From JBBATK01 sp040398805 (GTDB taxonomy: Bacteria > Bacteroidota > Ignavibacteria > Kapaibacteriales > NICIL-2): a stretch of DNA of 30,520 nt. The notes below the pieces were generated by a model. The model made no database searches and was not told where the DNA came from. It worked only from the letters and a program-made list of their open reading frames with translations. Below, one piece after another: positions 7,760 through 16,929 of this stretch (positions are counted from its first letter, which is position 1; every line of letters begins with the position of its first letter). Location: NCBI GenBank assembly GCA_040398805.1, contig JBBATK010000016.1, positions 1-30,520 of the forward strand, in the 5' to 3' direction. A program made the position numbers and the translations under genes.

Positions 7760-7841
7760 TCCCGCCCCGCAGGCGAGCGCATCGCAGATGCCCGAGTCCG
7801 GCGTGGTGATTTGAGGAGCGAAACCAATACGGAGAGCGTGT

Positions 7842-9245
7842 ATGATAGTATTCGGAACCGACGGATGGCGCGGAGTGATCGCACGGGATTTCACCTTCGA
7901 TAATCTGCGACTTGTATCGCTCGCCGTTGCGCGGTACGTGCATCGCATCGAAAAGAAATCACCGACGGTGGTGATCGGCTACGACACCCGCTTCCTTTCC
8001 GCGGCGTTCGCCCGCGAAGCCGCATGCGTGCTGGCTTCCAAGGGTATCACCGTGCATCTCACCGATTCTATCTCCTCGACGCCGCAGGTGTCGTTCCACA
8101 CCAAACAGCGCAGTTCCACTCTCGGCATCGTCATCACGGCGTCGCACAATCCGCCGGAGTACAGCGGGTTCAAGCTCAAGGGGACGTATGGCGGACCTGC
8201 CACGCCGGAAATCGTGGCGGAAGTGGAAAAGGAGCTACGGGTCATCGAAGCGAATCCTCCGGCGGTGAAGATGAAGTCCTACGACGAGTACGTCAGCAAC
8301 CTCCGGCTCATCAAGCCCTTCGATGCCAAGAGCGCGTACCTCCGTCATCTGCGGAAGAAGATCGACTGTGATGCCATCAACGATTCCGGTGTGCGGGTGC
8401 TGTTCGACCCCATGCACGGCGCAGGCATAGGCATCCTTCCCTCCGTCCTCACCAACATCAAGAGCATTCACGACGAACTCAATCCCTCCTTCGGTGAAGT
8501 GGACCATCCGGAGCCGATCGGGGAGTGCCTGGAGCCGGCCATCGCCAAGATGAAGACGGGCAAGTTCGATGTGTGCATCGCCACCGACGGCGACGCGGAC
8601 CGCGTGGGTGCTATCGACAACAAAGGCAACTTCGTGGATTCGCACCGCATCTTCATGCTGTTGTTGAAGTACCTCGTGGAAGACAAGCGGAAGAGAGGCG
8701 CCGTCGTGAAGACCGTCTCCCTTACCTCCATGGTCAATGCCTATTGTGCGAAGCACAACATCGAACTGCACGAGACGCCCGTGGGCTTCAAGTACACTGC
8801 CAAGCTCATGACGGAGATGAATGTGATCATCGGTGGTGAGGAGTCCGGCGGCCTCGGTACCTCGCTCCACATTCCCGAGCGGGACGGGGTCTTCAACGGA
8901 TTGCTCCTGCTGGAGATGATGGCCAAGCGCAAGAAGTCGCTCGCGCAGATGGTGAAGGAACTCGACGATGAGTTCGGTCCGCACCGCTACCGCCGTCGCG
9001 ACGTCCATATGTCCGAACAGCAGAAGAAGCAGATCATGAGCGCGTGTGCGAAGGGGCCGAAGAAACTCGGCAAGCACAGCGTCACGTCCGTGCTCACGAA
9101 GGACGGCTTCAAGTTCTTCATCGAGGACGGCTCCTGGTTGCTCGTCCGCGCATCGGGCACCGAGCCTCTCGTGCGCTTCTACTCGGAAGCGCCGTCGTTG
9201 AACATCGTAAACGAACTCCTTGATGCCGGACTGCACCTGAAATAA
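7842..9245 (+). CDS. phosphoglucomutase/phosphomannomutase (alpha-D-phosphohexomutase)
   Basis: This 467-residue enzyme of the alpha-D-phosphohexomutase superfamily moves phosphate between C1 and C6 of a hexose through a phosphoserine. All four domain signatures are present. They are FGTDGWRG at 4-11, the active-site TASHNPPE with Ser101, the metal loop DGDADR at 249-254 and the sugar-binding GGEESGG at 331-337. The phosphate-binding RASGTEP lies at 436-442. The length matches bacterial PGM/PMM proteins. The motif pattern does not decide between glucose, mannose or glucosamine phosphates, although the FGTDGWRG start is common in PGM/PMM-type members. A GGAG lies about 10 bp before the ATG. 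The gene appears monocistronic, with a hairpin after the stop. Confidence 0.93.
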   Translation: MIVFGTDGWRGVIARDFTFDNLRLVSLAVARYVHRIEKKSPTVVIGYDTRFLSAAFAREAACVLASKGITVHLTDSISSTPQVSFHTKQRSSTLGIVITASHNPPEYSGFKLKGTYGGPATPEIVAEVEKELRVIEANPPAVKMKSYDEYVSNLRLIKPFDAKSAYLRHLRKKIDCDAINDSGVRVLFDPMHGAGIGILPSVLTNIKSIHDELNPSFGEVDHPEPIGECLEPAIAKMKTGKFDVCIATDGDADRVGAIDNKGNFVDSHRIFMLLLKYLVEDKRKRGAVVKTVSLTSMVNAYCAKHNIELHETPVGFKYTAKLMTEMNVIIGGEESGGLGTSLHIPERDGVFNGLLLLEMMAKRKKSLAQMVKELDDEFGPHRYRRRDVHMSEQQKKQIMSACAKGPKKLGKHSVTSVLTKDGFKFFIEDGSWLLVRASGTEPLVRFYSEAPSLNIVNELLDAGLHLK

Positions 9246-9282
9246 GGGGTCTGTGCAGGGGAGTGTTGATTGCAACGTCATG

Positions 9283-9311
9283 CATGCCGCACAGGTTTCC
9301 GTGCCGGCATG
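9283..9311. other. hairpin in the gap after the phosphohexomutase gene
   Basis: CATGCCG-CAC at 9283-9292 pairs with GTG-C-CGGCATG at 9301-9311, a 10-bp stem with a single bulged C and an 8-nt loop. No T-run follows, so it may be a weak terminator, a processing site or a leader element of the downstream gene at 9334. Confidence 0.35.
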
Positions 9312-9333
9312 GTGAATATCATCGGGAGTCGTC

Positions 9334-10758
9334 ATGAGTCTGCGAAGCATCCTCCTTTGTTGTCTCGGTGCAGTGCTCACGTCCGTGACGGGATGCATGC
9401 TGCCGCTCACCCGCACCGTCCAGAACGTGTACACCCGGACAACGGAAGACACCGCCTACGTGACCACCGCGCGCCATGAACCCGGCGACCCGTCCAACGG
9501 TGCCATGTATCCTGCTCCTCGCACGATCGAAAAGCATCGCAGCGTCGTTCAGTACGACAGTGCCGTCGTGAAAGAGTATCCCGCCTTCATCCGAGCGGGT
9601 GTCTTCGAAAGCATCGGACTCCTCGGCACGGCCTCGTCCGCCAACGGCATCGGTGCGGGGATGTTCGGACTCCACTACAACCCGGCCGACCTGCTTTCGA
9701 GCGCCATCGGGGGCACGACAAGCGCCACCTTCAGCGGCGCCATCTACCGCGTCGGTATCCTGGAATACCGCTTACGTTGGTTCAAAGACGCCGCCAATTG
9801 GACCGTCGGCACCAGCCTGTTCGAAACCATCATCCCCGAAGCGAACAACTCCTCCATCCTTACGAGCGTTCTTCCCCTGTACATTCGCAAGCGGTATTAC
9901 CTGCGCGACGACATCCCGTACGTGTGCGTCACACCGTCGTTCGGACTCGGACTCTTCCCATCGCAATACGTGCATCTGGGCGCCTCGCTCGATGCGGGCT
10001 CCATGGCCGGTCTGAACCTGCGTACCTATGCCGGATACATCTACGGTGTGACTCCGACCACGGGTCGTGGCTCGTCCGCAACTCCCACGTACGTCTCCAC
10101 CCCCTATCTGGGGTTCGGCGTCTCGCTCATGGATTTCCTGAACACCGTGCGTGATACGGAAACGGAATGGAAAGATCAACCGCATTCCGGCTGGGACATC
10201 GGTGTGGCACGCATGACCTTCTTCAGCACCAACCGCGACAGCTCCTATTTCGGCGGCATCTTCCCCGTCAAAGGATTCCAGCTTCAGGTGCTGCCTGTGT
10301 CCATAGCCCTCCCGCTGTGGAATCATCGGCTGTATGCGGGTACGGAACTCTTCTCCCTCGTCGTTGCCGGCTCCACCACGCAGCGGGTGGGACGTCGGGA
10401 TGTGACCAGTGCGGCCATCGGCCTCGGCATCCTGCCCATCCGCATAGGATACTGGCAGCCTGTCCTTCGCGACGAGCTCACGCTTGAACCCTTCGTGGAA
10501 TACTCCTACTATCCGTCCACCATCACACAGATCGGCGCACGCCTGAATCTGTTCGTGACGCCGACGATGAACATCTCCCTATCGGGCGGATATATCTCGT
10601 CCGACGGCTTCGACACCTCGAGCGACTTCTTCCAACAGGCCTTCGGTAACGGTATCGGCGCGTTCTCCACGAGTTATGCCGGCATCACGATCAGTCTTCT
10701 CGACCGCATCTTCTTCGAAGAGCTGCTCCGGTACAACCGTCCGGGAGCGGGCAGATGA
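9334..10758 (+). CDS. putative outer-membrane lipoprotein, beta-barrel-like, unknown function
   Basis: This is a 474-residue exported protein without a recognised family. The signal peptide ends in SVTGC, with Cys21 as a good lipobox cysteine. The ATG at 9334 is preceded by GGGAG at suitable spacing. From about residue 85 the sequence alternates short beta-strand patterns with glycines (GAGMFGLHYNPADLL, TFSGAIYRVG, YLGFGVSLMDFL, LNLFVTPTMNISLSGGYI). It contains many Tyr and aromatic girdle residues, as in outer-membrane beta-barrels. A lipidated N-terminus combined with a barrel-like body is unusual, and the lipid site could instead anchor the periplasmic face. The stop overlaps the next start as ATGA, so the pair is coupled. 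Confidence 0.75.
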   Translation: MSLRSILLCCLGAVLTSVTGCMLPLTRTVQNVYTRTTEDTAYVTTARHEPGDPSNGAMYPAPRTIEKHRSVVQYDSAVVKEYPAFIRAGVFESIGLLGTASSANGIGAGMFGLHYNPADLLSSAIGGTTSATFSGAIYRVGILEYRLRWFKDAANWTVGTSLFETIIPEANNSSILTSVLPLYIRKRYYLRDDIPYVCVTPSFGLGLFPSQYVHLGASLDAGSMAGLNLRTYAGYIYGVTPTTGRGSSATPTYVSTPYLGFGVSLMDFLNTVRDTETEWKDQPHSGWDIGVARMTFFSTNRDSSYFGGIFPVKGFQLQVLPVSIALPLWNHRLYAGTELFSLVVAGSTTQRVGRRDVTSAAIGLGILPIRIGYWQPVLRDELTLEPFVEYSYYPSTITQIGARLNLFVTPTMNISLSGGYISSDGFDTSSDFFQQAFGNGIGAFSTSYAGITISLLDRIFFEELLRYNRPGAGR

Positions 10759-11435
10759 GCGCTCTGCTGTATTTCCTCATGGCACTCGTCGGCACACCGG
10801 CCACCTTGTACGTTGCCCAGTCGTGGGCTCCCGACGAGTTCATCGTGAACTCGTCCACCTACGTTCCGAACGACGTGTGGAACGCCACCTATCCGCGAAG
10901 AGTGGAACGCATGGACGACGAGAACATCCTCATGGATTCCTCGACGACGGCCGTCTTCTCCTCGGCGGAATGCACCCAGTACTTCTTCGAGTTCACTCCG
11001 GTCATCAAAGGCGAGGCGGATTTCTTCGTGCGGTTCCGGACGACGCGCAGGGACTACGTCCGAGAGACGACCGACGGCATCGAGGTGCTCTTCCGACGCG
11101 ACAGCATGGTGGTTTCCGAGAACGATTCCGTTCTGGCCGTCGTGGACAGCGTGGTGTGGAACGGGCGGGCCGAGCGTCTGCTCATCGAGAGCTTCGCCAA
11201 CGATTGGCGCATCCTGAAAGGTTGCAAGGAACTCGCGCGCGGCACCACCGCACGTCCTGCAACGGACGGTGTCGTCGTGGGGACATCCGCGCACACCTTC
11301 CTGCACATGCGGAACGTGGTCAGGAATCTTGCCGAGAAGTGGTGGAATAAGAGGGACGCGACGTCGCCCGATGTGGAAGAGGTGGTTCAACGACCATCGT
11401 GGTTCAATGTGCCGAACTTCCGACTGATACGGTAG
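10755..11435 (+). CDS. exported protein of unknown function, coupled to the 9334 lipoprotein
   Basis: This is a 226-residue protein that I do not recognise. It starts at ATG 10755, which overlaps the preceding stop by four bases (ATGA). The N-terminus (MSALLYFLMALVGTPATLYV) is hydrophobic but lacks a basic residue, so it could be a membrane anchor or an atypical signal peptide. The body has a beta-rich pattern (YFFEFTPVIKGEADFFVRFR, then GIEVLFRRDSMVVSEND, and VVVGTSAHTFLHMRNVVRNL). This resembles a carbohydrate-binding or concanavalin-like sandwich but carries no diagnostic residues. Coupling to the outer-membrane lipoprotein suggests that the two act together at the envelope. The gene converges with the glycosyltransferase gene, leaving only 20 bp between stops. 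Confidence 0.65.
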   Translation: MSALLYFLMALVGTPATLYVAQSWAPDEFIVNSSTYVPNDVWNATYPRRVERMDDENILMDSSTTAVFSSAECTQYFFEFTPVIKGEADFFVRFRTTRRDYVRETTDGIEVLFRRDSMVVSENDSVLAVVDSVVWNGRAERLLIESFANDWRILKGCKELARGTTARPATDGVVVGTSAHTFLHMRNVVRNLAEKWWNKRDATSPDVEEVVQRPSWFNVPNFRLIR

Positions 11436-11455
11436 CTCCTGCCGCACATCCCCGG

Positions 11456-12769
11456 TTACATCTTCATGCCGATGCCGAGCAGTCGGGACATTTCCTTCGT
11501 GCTCACGGCGTACGAACACGCATCGCGTTTGGCGGAGTCCTTTACAGCAAGCGATCCCGCAGACCACGCATCAAGGGCCGCCTCGATGCCCGCGCGGATC
11601 TGTTTTGCCGAACCTGCCTCCGCATGGATGCAGGGCAACACTTCCTGCACCACCGACACGAAACGTCCGCTTGGACAATGCACGAGTACGGGTTTCTTCG
11701 CGCCGCAATAATCCCCGATGATCGCCGAACCCGCATCACTGTCGTGACGCGACACATACCAGGCGATATCGGTCTTCTTCACCATGGCGCACGCCACGGG
11801 TCGGTCTGCGATGGTCCGTATGTCCACCACATCCGCAAGCTTCCACGTGCGTACCAGGTGTCGGTGCTTCGGCCGGACCAGTCCGATGATGCGTACTCGA
11901 AGGCGCGACCGCAGCTCGGGCTTCTTCGCGCATAATTGCCGTATGGCTTTCAGCATCATGCGTATCGTGTCATCCTCGTGGAAATCCTGATACGCCGTGA
12001 TCAGGCACGCTCCTGCGGGAACGGGCGGAAGGTCCGCGCAGTATTCGCGGACACGCGCATCCATATCCGATGTCCACTCGCTCTCGTCGTAGCCATGAGG
12101 CACGATCAGGATGTCCTCGTGCGTCAGGTACCGGAAGCGACGCAACAGATCCTCTTTGGTCCTCCGTGTCGTCGTGAAGATCAGCGCGGCTTTGCGCAGG
12201 GCGGCCTCTTCCAACTTCAGCGAGGTGGTGCGATGCATGGGCGTGGGCATGGTGTGCAAAGGCGACTCCAGCCAGGTCTCGCCGTAATCCAATGCGAAGG
12301 GGATGCTGTGCTGTTCGGCCACCTCCTGCGCGAGCGTGAAATCGCTGAACGGAGGTCCCACGGCGAGCAGCATGTTCACCGTGGTGGCCGCAAGGATGTC
12401 ATCGATCACGGGAAGCGCATTCCGCCTCCACGATATCATCTCGTCGGGCTGCTGTCTCCATTGCCTCCACCATCTGCTCCAACGTCGTACCAACGGCGAT
12501 GGCGTGCTCACCCGCGCTCCTGCGGGCGCGTCGTTGCGCCGTATGGGCGCCGTCGTGTGCACTTCCACACCGGCGTCCGTCATCGATTGCAACCACACCT
12601 CGTCACGATTCACATAGTTGTCGGGCGAGCAGGCCACGACGATCGTCCGCCAGCCGTTACGCGCCAGCGACACCGCCAGATGCGCCGCACGCGTGGCTCC
12701 GCGGACCGCCCTCGGCGGAAAATCGTAACTGATGATGAGTATGGTTCTCTCGTTTTCCGAGCTGCTCAT
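11456..12769 (-). CDS. GT4-like (GT-B fold) glycosyltransferase
   Basis: The 437-residue protein begins with ILIISYDFPPRAVRGATRAA, the typical N-terminal start of GT4-family glycosyltransferases with the Pro-Pro and glycine turn near the acceptor site. The C-terminal half has IIGLVRPKH, then a stretch IAWYVSRHDSDAGSAIIGDY and AKKPVLVH, which occupies the place of the donor-binding E-x7-E/G region. The first glutamate is replaced by Asp/Ser, so donor specificity cannot be read. Such proteins build surface polysaccharide or lipid-linked sugars at the cytoplasmic face of the membrane. No polysaccharide cluster is visible nearby. The start ATG 12769 is the first in frame. Confidence 0.8.
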   Translation of the reverse strand: MSSSENERTILIISYDFPPRAVRGATRAAHLAVSLARNGWRTIVVACSPDNYVNRDEVWLQSMTDAGVEVHTTAPIRRNDAPAGARVSTPSPLVRRWSRWWRQWRQQPDEMISWRRNALPVIDDILAATTVNMLLAVGPPFSDFTLAQEVAEQHSIPFALDYGETWLESPLHTMPTPMHRTTSLKLEEAALRKAALIFTTTRRTKEDLLRRFRYLTHEDILIVPHGYDESEWTSDMDARVREYCADLPPVPAGACLITAYQDFHEDDTIRMMLKAIRQLCAKKPELRSRLRVRIIGLVRPKHRHLVRTWKLADVVDIRTIADRPVACAMVKKTDIAWYVSRHDSDAGSAIIGDYCGAKKPVLVHCPSGRFVSVVQEVLPCIHAEAGSAKQIRAGIEAALDAWSAGSLAVKDSAKRDACSYAVSTKEMSRLLGIGMKM

Positions 12770-12977
12770 GGTGGTGGAAATCCGTGATGGTCGTTGTGGC
12801 CGATGGTGATCGGGAGTGCAAAAGTACGGGAGGCGTGGTGAACTCGCGTTGCTGTGGAAAAAAGTGAAGCCCTCGTCCGCTTGTCAACCCCGCACGCAGT
12901 ACGCTGCAGGCACGGTAGGTTCACGCACCGCGACACGACAGGGAATGCTATTCCCGCAGGACGTCGTAGTTTTCTTC

Positions 12978-13451
12978 ATGCACATCATCCTCCTTTGTAT
13001 CGGCGCTACCGCGAAGGGTTTTCTCGACGAGGGCATCAAGGAATACACCAAGCGTCTGGAGCGCTATACCACGTTCTCCTTGCAGATCCTTCCCGCCATT
13101 CGGAACGCGCAATCCTTGTCTGCCGCGGAACTCAAGCAACGCGAGGGAGCGCGCTTCCTCGAGGTGCTTCAACCTACGGATACGGTGGTGGTCCTGGATG
13201 AGCGTGGAACGGAGCGCAGTTCGCGCGGACTGGCCGCGTATCTGCAAACGGAAATGAATGCGGGACGCCGACGCGTCGTTTTCATCGTGGGCGGCGTGTA
13301 CGGAGTGAGCGAGGAGCTCCGCTCGCGGGCCGCATCCACGCTACGTCTGAGCGCCATGACCCTGACCCACGACATGGTACGCCTGCTTTTCGTGGAGCAG
13401 CTGTACCGGGCGTTCACCATCCTGGGCGGAGAGAAATATCATCATGATTGA
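12978..13451 (+). CDS. rlmH: 23S rRNA (pseudouridine1915-N3)-methyltransferase
   Basis: The 157-residue SPOUT methyltransferase, formerly YbeA, methylates pseudouridine 1915 in helix 69 of 23S rRNA. It starts at ATG 12978 with MHIILLCIGATAKGFL; the in-frame extension to 12816 has no family similarity, and the resulting size matches the 155-160 residues typical of the family. Landmarks are VVLDERGTERSS at 71-82 and FIVGGVYGVSEEL at 102-114, the SAM-binding trefoil knot. The C-terminal LTHDMVRLLFVEQLYRAFTI precedes the final GEKYHH. It converges with the LolA-like gene, with 14 bp between stops. Confidence 0.95.
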   Translation: MHIILLCIGATAKGFLDEGIKEYTKRLERYTTFSLQILPAIRNAQSLSAAELKQREGARFLEVLQPTDTVVVLDERGTERSSRGLAAYLQTEMNAGRRRVVFIVGGVYGVSEELRSRAASTLRLSAMTLTHDMVRLLFVEQLYRAFTILGGEKYHHD

Positions 13452-13465
13452 CGGCGGGAACCGCA

Positions 13466-14173
13466 TCACTTCGTGAACACGGCGTCGTCCACACCCTTGT
13501 TGATACGATAGTCTCGGAAGTCCACCGTGATCGTTCCTGTCGACGCCTGCTTCTTGTCGTCCTTCTCTTTGTTCTTGCGATTAAGGTCGGTGGCCACGCC
13601 TTTGGGAATCTTGAACTTCTTCATGTCCACCGTGAACACCACCCGGCGCGGAAGACCGTAGGCCGCCTCCGGACCGTACGTATAATCGATGGCCACCGTT
13701 CCGCTGCTCTTCGTGGTGATCTGCGCCTTGTGGACAAGGGCGCTCTTTGCATCCACCCACAGCTTCGCCACCACCACATCCATGCTGTCGATCTTCGGCA
13801 GGAGCGTTATCACGGTGGCATCACCGGTCTTGAGTTTCTCCTGTCCCGTCGTGATGGCCGTGAACATGTCCGTGTTCGTCAGCAAGCGGGAGATATCGCT
13901 GAACCCCTGCTTCGGCAGAACGGCGATACCCGGCGTGACGAATCGGAAATTGTCCTTCTGTTTGAAATACAACGTGGCCTGGATGGGCTGGACGTTGATC
14001 ATGGGCACCTTCGGTGTTATCGTCGTCTCAACGCGATAATCCCGCGCCTTGGTGAGCACGCCCGTCACTCTCCTCACCAGGTCCTGTGCATCGTCCGCGC
14101 GAAGCACCGTGGAGGCATCCACCGCAAGCGGAAGAAGCAATACGAACAGCAGGATGCGGGAGATCGTCGTCAT
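13466..14173 (-). CDS. LolA-like periplasmic outer-membrane lipoprotein-sorting protein
   Basis: This 235-residue exported protein has a signal peptide (MTTISRILLFVLLLPLAVDA). The mature part resembles the LolA/LolB half-barrel family: VRRVTGVLTKARDYRVETT, then IQATLYFKQKDNFRF, AKLWVDAKSALVHKAQI and VTFTVDMKKF-like strands. LolA carries lipoproteins across the periplasm. Bacteroidetes genomes encode several LolA-like paralogues with other or unknown cargo. The start overlaps the permease stop by four bases, placing it as the last gene of an ABC ATPase/permease operon, so it may be the periplasmic partner of that exporter. It could alternatively serve a general envelope role. Confidence 0.72.
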   Translation of the reverse strand: MTTISRILLFVLLLPLAVDASTVLRADDAQDLVRRVTGVLTKARDYRVETTITPKVPMINVQPIQATLYFKQKDNFRFVTPGIAVLPKQGFSDISRLLTNTDMFTAITTGQEKLKTGDATVITLLPKIDSMDVVVAKLWVDAKSALVHKAQITTKSSGTVAIDYTYGPEAAYGLPRRVVFTVDMKKFKIPKGVATDLNRKNKEKDDKKQASTGTITVDFRDYRINKGVDDAVFTK

Positions 14174-15015
14174 GTGGTTATGTCCTTTCTTGAGAATGCG
14201 GCGAGGGCCACGGAGATCACGATGATGTTCTGGGCCATGAGGATGCTCACGGACTCACGGATGTCGGCAATCGGGACGGGCTGGTCGAAGAAGCTGCGCC
14301 AGGCGGCCATGTGCGTAGTGAAGAGGAAGGGGCGGACGAAATCGAACACGCGGACGTCGAGGGTGCCGATGATGGTGAAGAGGATCACCACCGCCATGGT
14401 GGCCACGATGGGTCCGATGGAATTGTCCGTGAACACCGAAAGGCAGATCGACAACGTCGACACCGTGAGCAGCGCCAGGAACGCCACGACGAACGCACCT
14501 GCGTAGCGCCACACGATGTCGGCATGGGAGAGTATCACCAAGCCGTCGCTATTGAGCACCACCATGTCGCCGTCACCGAACAGCCAACGTGCCATGACGA
14601 TGGCAAGGAACGCGAACCACGTGACCATGACCAGGGTATAGATGCCGCCGGCGATGAACTTCGACAGGAGCAACTGGACGCGGGAGATGGGTTTGGTGGC
14701 GATCATGCGCAGGGTACCCGCGGCGGCTTCGCCGGAAACGACGTCGCCCGTGACGAGTGCCACGAGCAGAGGCACATGGATGATGAGCATCTGCAGGATG
14801 ATGAAGCCGACGAGATTGCCGTTGAGCACCGTACCCTGGAAGGACAGTGTCTGCTCGAACGAGGCGGTGGCGAAACCGATGAACGATTTGCCGTCCGCCT
14901 TGAGCGCGAACAATATCACGCTGATAAGAAGGGTGAGAGCCCCGAAGCCCAGATAGGTCCTGGGTTTGAGGATGATCTTGATGCACTCGTTCCACACGCT
15001 GCGAAGAAGGATCAT
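14170..15015 (-). CDS. ABC-2 type transporter permease
   Basis: This 281-residue integral membrane protein has six hydrophobic segments. They include FGALTLLISVILFAL, FIILQMLIIHVPLLVALVTG, TLVMVTWFAFLAIVMARWLF, VVAFLALLTVSTLSICLS and IGPIVATMAVVILFTIIG. The segment GDVVSGEAAAGTLRMIATKP followed by ISRVQLLLSKF is the typical signature of ABC-2 permeases of the bacitracin/lantibiotic type (the E-x(5)-TLR region). The start ATG at 15015 lies only 7 bp after the ATPase stop. Its stop overlaps the LolA-like start. It probably forms the channel of an exporter with the ATPase encoded upstream; the substrate is unknown. Confidence 0.88.
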   Translation of the reverse strand: MILLRSVWNECIKIILKPRTYLGFGALTLLISVILFALKADGKSFIGFATASFEQTLSFQGTVLNGNLVGFIILQMLIIHVPLLVALVTGDVVSGEAAAGTLRMIATKPISRVQLLLSKFIAGGIYTLVMVTWFAFLAIVMARWLFGDGDMVVLNSDGLVILSHADIVWRYAGAFVVAFLALLTVSTLSICLSVFTDNSIGPIVATMAVVILFTIIGTLDVRVFDFVRPFLFTTHMAAWRSFFDQPVPIADIRESVSILMAQNIIVISVALAAFSRKDITT

Positions 15016-15022
15016 GGCAGGG

Positions 15023-15934
15023 TTACGATTGAAGCAATGAAATGAAATACTCTTCGAGTTTGCGTTTGGCGTCCACCGATGTCACACGGATGCCGTTCGT
15101 GAGCAGCATGAGCGTGACGTCGGGGACACGGTTCTTGTCCAGCGACACGTGCACATGGTGCGTATCGTGCTTCACGATGGCGACATCGCGGGCGTGCTCC
15201 GAGAGCAGTGCGCAGGTACGCGAAACGTCGTCCACTTCGAACGAGGCGTTGATGTCATCCGCACGGAGAAGGTCGCGCACACTGCCCTCCACCACGGTCG
15301 TGCCCTTGTTGATGATGACCATACGGCTGGCGATGAGTTCCACCTCGGAGAGCTGGTGCGACGAGAGCATGACCGTCTTGCCTTCGTCGTCGCGAAGCCG
15401 GAGGATGAGATTGCGGATGTCGATGATACCCTGCGGATCGAGTCCGTTCGTGGGCTCGTCGAGGATGATGAGTTCGGGATCGTGCAGCAGGGTCAGCGCT
15501 ATGCCAAGGCGTTGCTTCATGCCTTGCGAATATCCCCGCACGGCGTGGCCTCCGCGTCCGGCCAGGCCCACGATATCGAGCACACGGTCGATATCGCGCT
15601 TGGTGATACGGGCGCCGCTGATACGACCGAAGATCTCCAGGTTCCGACGGGCACTGAGATAGCGGTAGAAATCCGGTCGTTCGATGATGCAGCCGATACG
15701 GGCGAGCACAGCCTCGCGGTGGGATTGCAAGGGCATGCCGAACAGCTCGATGGAGCCGCTGTCCGGCCGGATGAGCGAAAGAACGCACCGCAGAGACGTG
15801 CTCTTGCCGGCGCCGTTCGGACCGAGGAACCCGAACACGTCGCCCTTCTCCACGTGGAAACTCACGTCGGTGACGGCGCGGAACCCTTTGAAGCTCTTCG
15901 CCAGATGGCGGACGTCGATGATGGTATCAGCCAT
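15023..15934 (-). CDS. ABC transporter ATP-binding protein (BcrA/CcmA-like)
   Basis: The 303-residue ATPase carries the full nucleotide-binding set: Walker A GPNGAGKS at 38-45, signature YSQGMKQRLG from 135, Walker B LIILDEP at 155-161, D-loop NGLDPQG and the switch histidine His193. The Q-loop position is Glu in IIERPDFYRYLSARRNL, as in the bacitracin/lantibiotic-export subfamily. The extra C-terminal part (residues 220-303) is the usual small domain of this subfamily. It is the first gene of a three-gene operon with the permease and LolA-like protein. Start ATG 15934 is the only good one. Confidence 0.93.
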   Translation of the reverse strand: MADTIIDVRHLAKSFKGFRAVTDVSFHVEKGDVFGFLGPNGAGKSTSLRCVLSLIRPDSGSIELFGMPLQSHREAVLARIGCIIERPDFYRYLSARRNLEIFGRISGARITKRDIDRVLDIVGLAGRGGHAVRGYSQGMKQRLGIALTLLHDPELIILDEPTNGLDPQGIIDIRNLILRLRDDEGKTVMLSSHQLSEVELIASRMVIINKGTTVVEGSVRDLLRADDINASFEVDDVSRTCALLSEHARDVAIVKHDTHHVHVSLDKNRVPDVTLMLLTNGIRVTSVDAKRKLEEYFISLLQS

Positions 15935-16180
15935 GAGATCTCAACCGTTGATTGCACTGCACTTCGCCGAACCCGAAGGAGCTATGACGAACGAGTCGGG
16001 GAAATAGGGTAGGAATCCATGGTGCGAGGGGGAAGAAGCCGCTGAACCCAAAGGAAAAACCCGTCTCTCCGACTGTTCTCTTTCGCATCTTTGTCCCGGC
16101 CGAACATGTACCTGTATCATTACCCCGGCCACGGTCTGCATGCCTTCCATGCAATCCGGGGTCTCACCGGCGGAGTCGCT

Positions 16181-16900
16181 ATGTCGTCCTTCGAATACGT
16201 CCTACGTGTCATCGCGATCGTCATCATCACCTGTGTCCAGGGCACGGTTCTTCTCGTGCATCGGTTCCTCAGCGGGACACCGGACGTCACCTATGTGCAC
16301 GTTCGCAGTTGGTGCCGGCGTATCCTGTACCTGTCCGGCGTGCGCGTGCGCGGCGAAGGCATGGAACACCTCGACCCGTCGGCCTCCTACATCTTCGTGG
16401 CCAATCATGCTTCTCTCTTCGACATCCCCGCCATGCAAGCGTCCTTGCCGGGAAATATCCGCATCATGTACAAGAAGGAACTGCAGAAGGTGCCGTTCAT
16501 GGGTTGGGCCATCCGGTATTCCGCGCTCATTCCCATCACCCGGGAAAAGGCGCGCGACGCCATGAGTACGGTGAGCTCCACCATCGAGACCCTCCGTCAG
16601 GATGATTCCTCGCTCATGATTTTTCCGGAGGGCACACGCACGCAGAACGGTGAATTGCAGACGTTCAAACGCGGAGCGTTCATCGTGGCCATGCAATCCG
16701 GAAAGCCGCTCGTGCCCGTGGCGGTGTGCGGCAGTTTCGACATCCTCTCCAAGGATTCCCTGCGGTTCAATAAAGGCGAAATCGTCGTCCGCGTAGGAAA
16801 ACCCGTGGTGTTGGAACAGCGCGCGTATTCACGCGAGGAGGAGATACGGTTGGTGAATTCCATGCACGCGGAAGTGGACGCATTACTGCATGCCTCGTAA
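16181..16900 (+). CDS. plsC: 1-acyl-sn-glycerol-3-phosphate acyltransferase (PlsC family)
   Basis: The 239-residue enzyme transfers an acyl group to lysophosphatidic acid, making phosphatidic acid for membrane phospholipids. The catalytic NHxxxxD motif is NHASLFD at 75-81, FPEGTRT (148-154) is the glycerophosphate-binding motif, and KRGAF (163-167) and VPVAVCG (178-184) follow. An N-terminal hydrophobic segment (VLRVIAIVIITCVQGTVLLV) anchors it to the membrane. The ATG at 16181 has a GGAG six bases upstream and gives the usual length; the longer in-frame TTG start at 16091 lacks similarity. It converges with the methyltransferase gene, the gap carrying a hairpin at 16930-16954. Confidence 0.9.
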   Translation: MSSFEYVLRVIAIVIITCVQGTVLLVHRFLSGTPDVTYVHVRSWCRRILYLSGVRVRGEGMEHLDPSASYIFVANHASLFDIPAMQASLPGNIRIMYKKELQKVPFMGWAIRYSALIPITREKARDAMSTVSSTIETLRQDDSSLMIFPEGTRTQNGELQTFKRGAFIVAMQSGKPLVPVAVCGSFDILSKDSLRFNKGEIVVRVGKPVVLEQRAYSREEEIRLVNSMHAEVDALLHAS

Positions 16901-16929
16901 AAAGCTTTCACAGCGACAGGATAAAAGGG

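Noticed and set aside
8235..9452. 405-codon minus-strand ORF
   Set aside because: It overlaps the phosphohexomutase gene, which carries all family motifs; the antisense frame has no family pattern.
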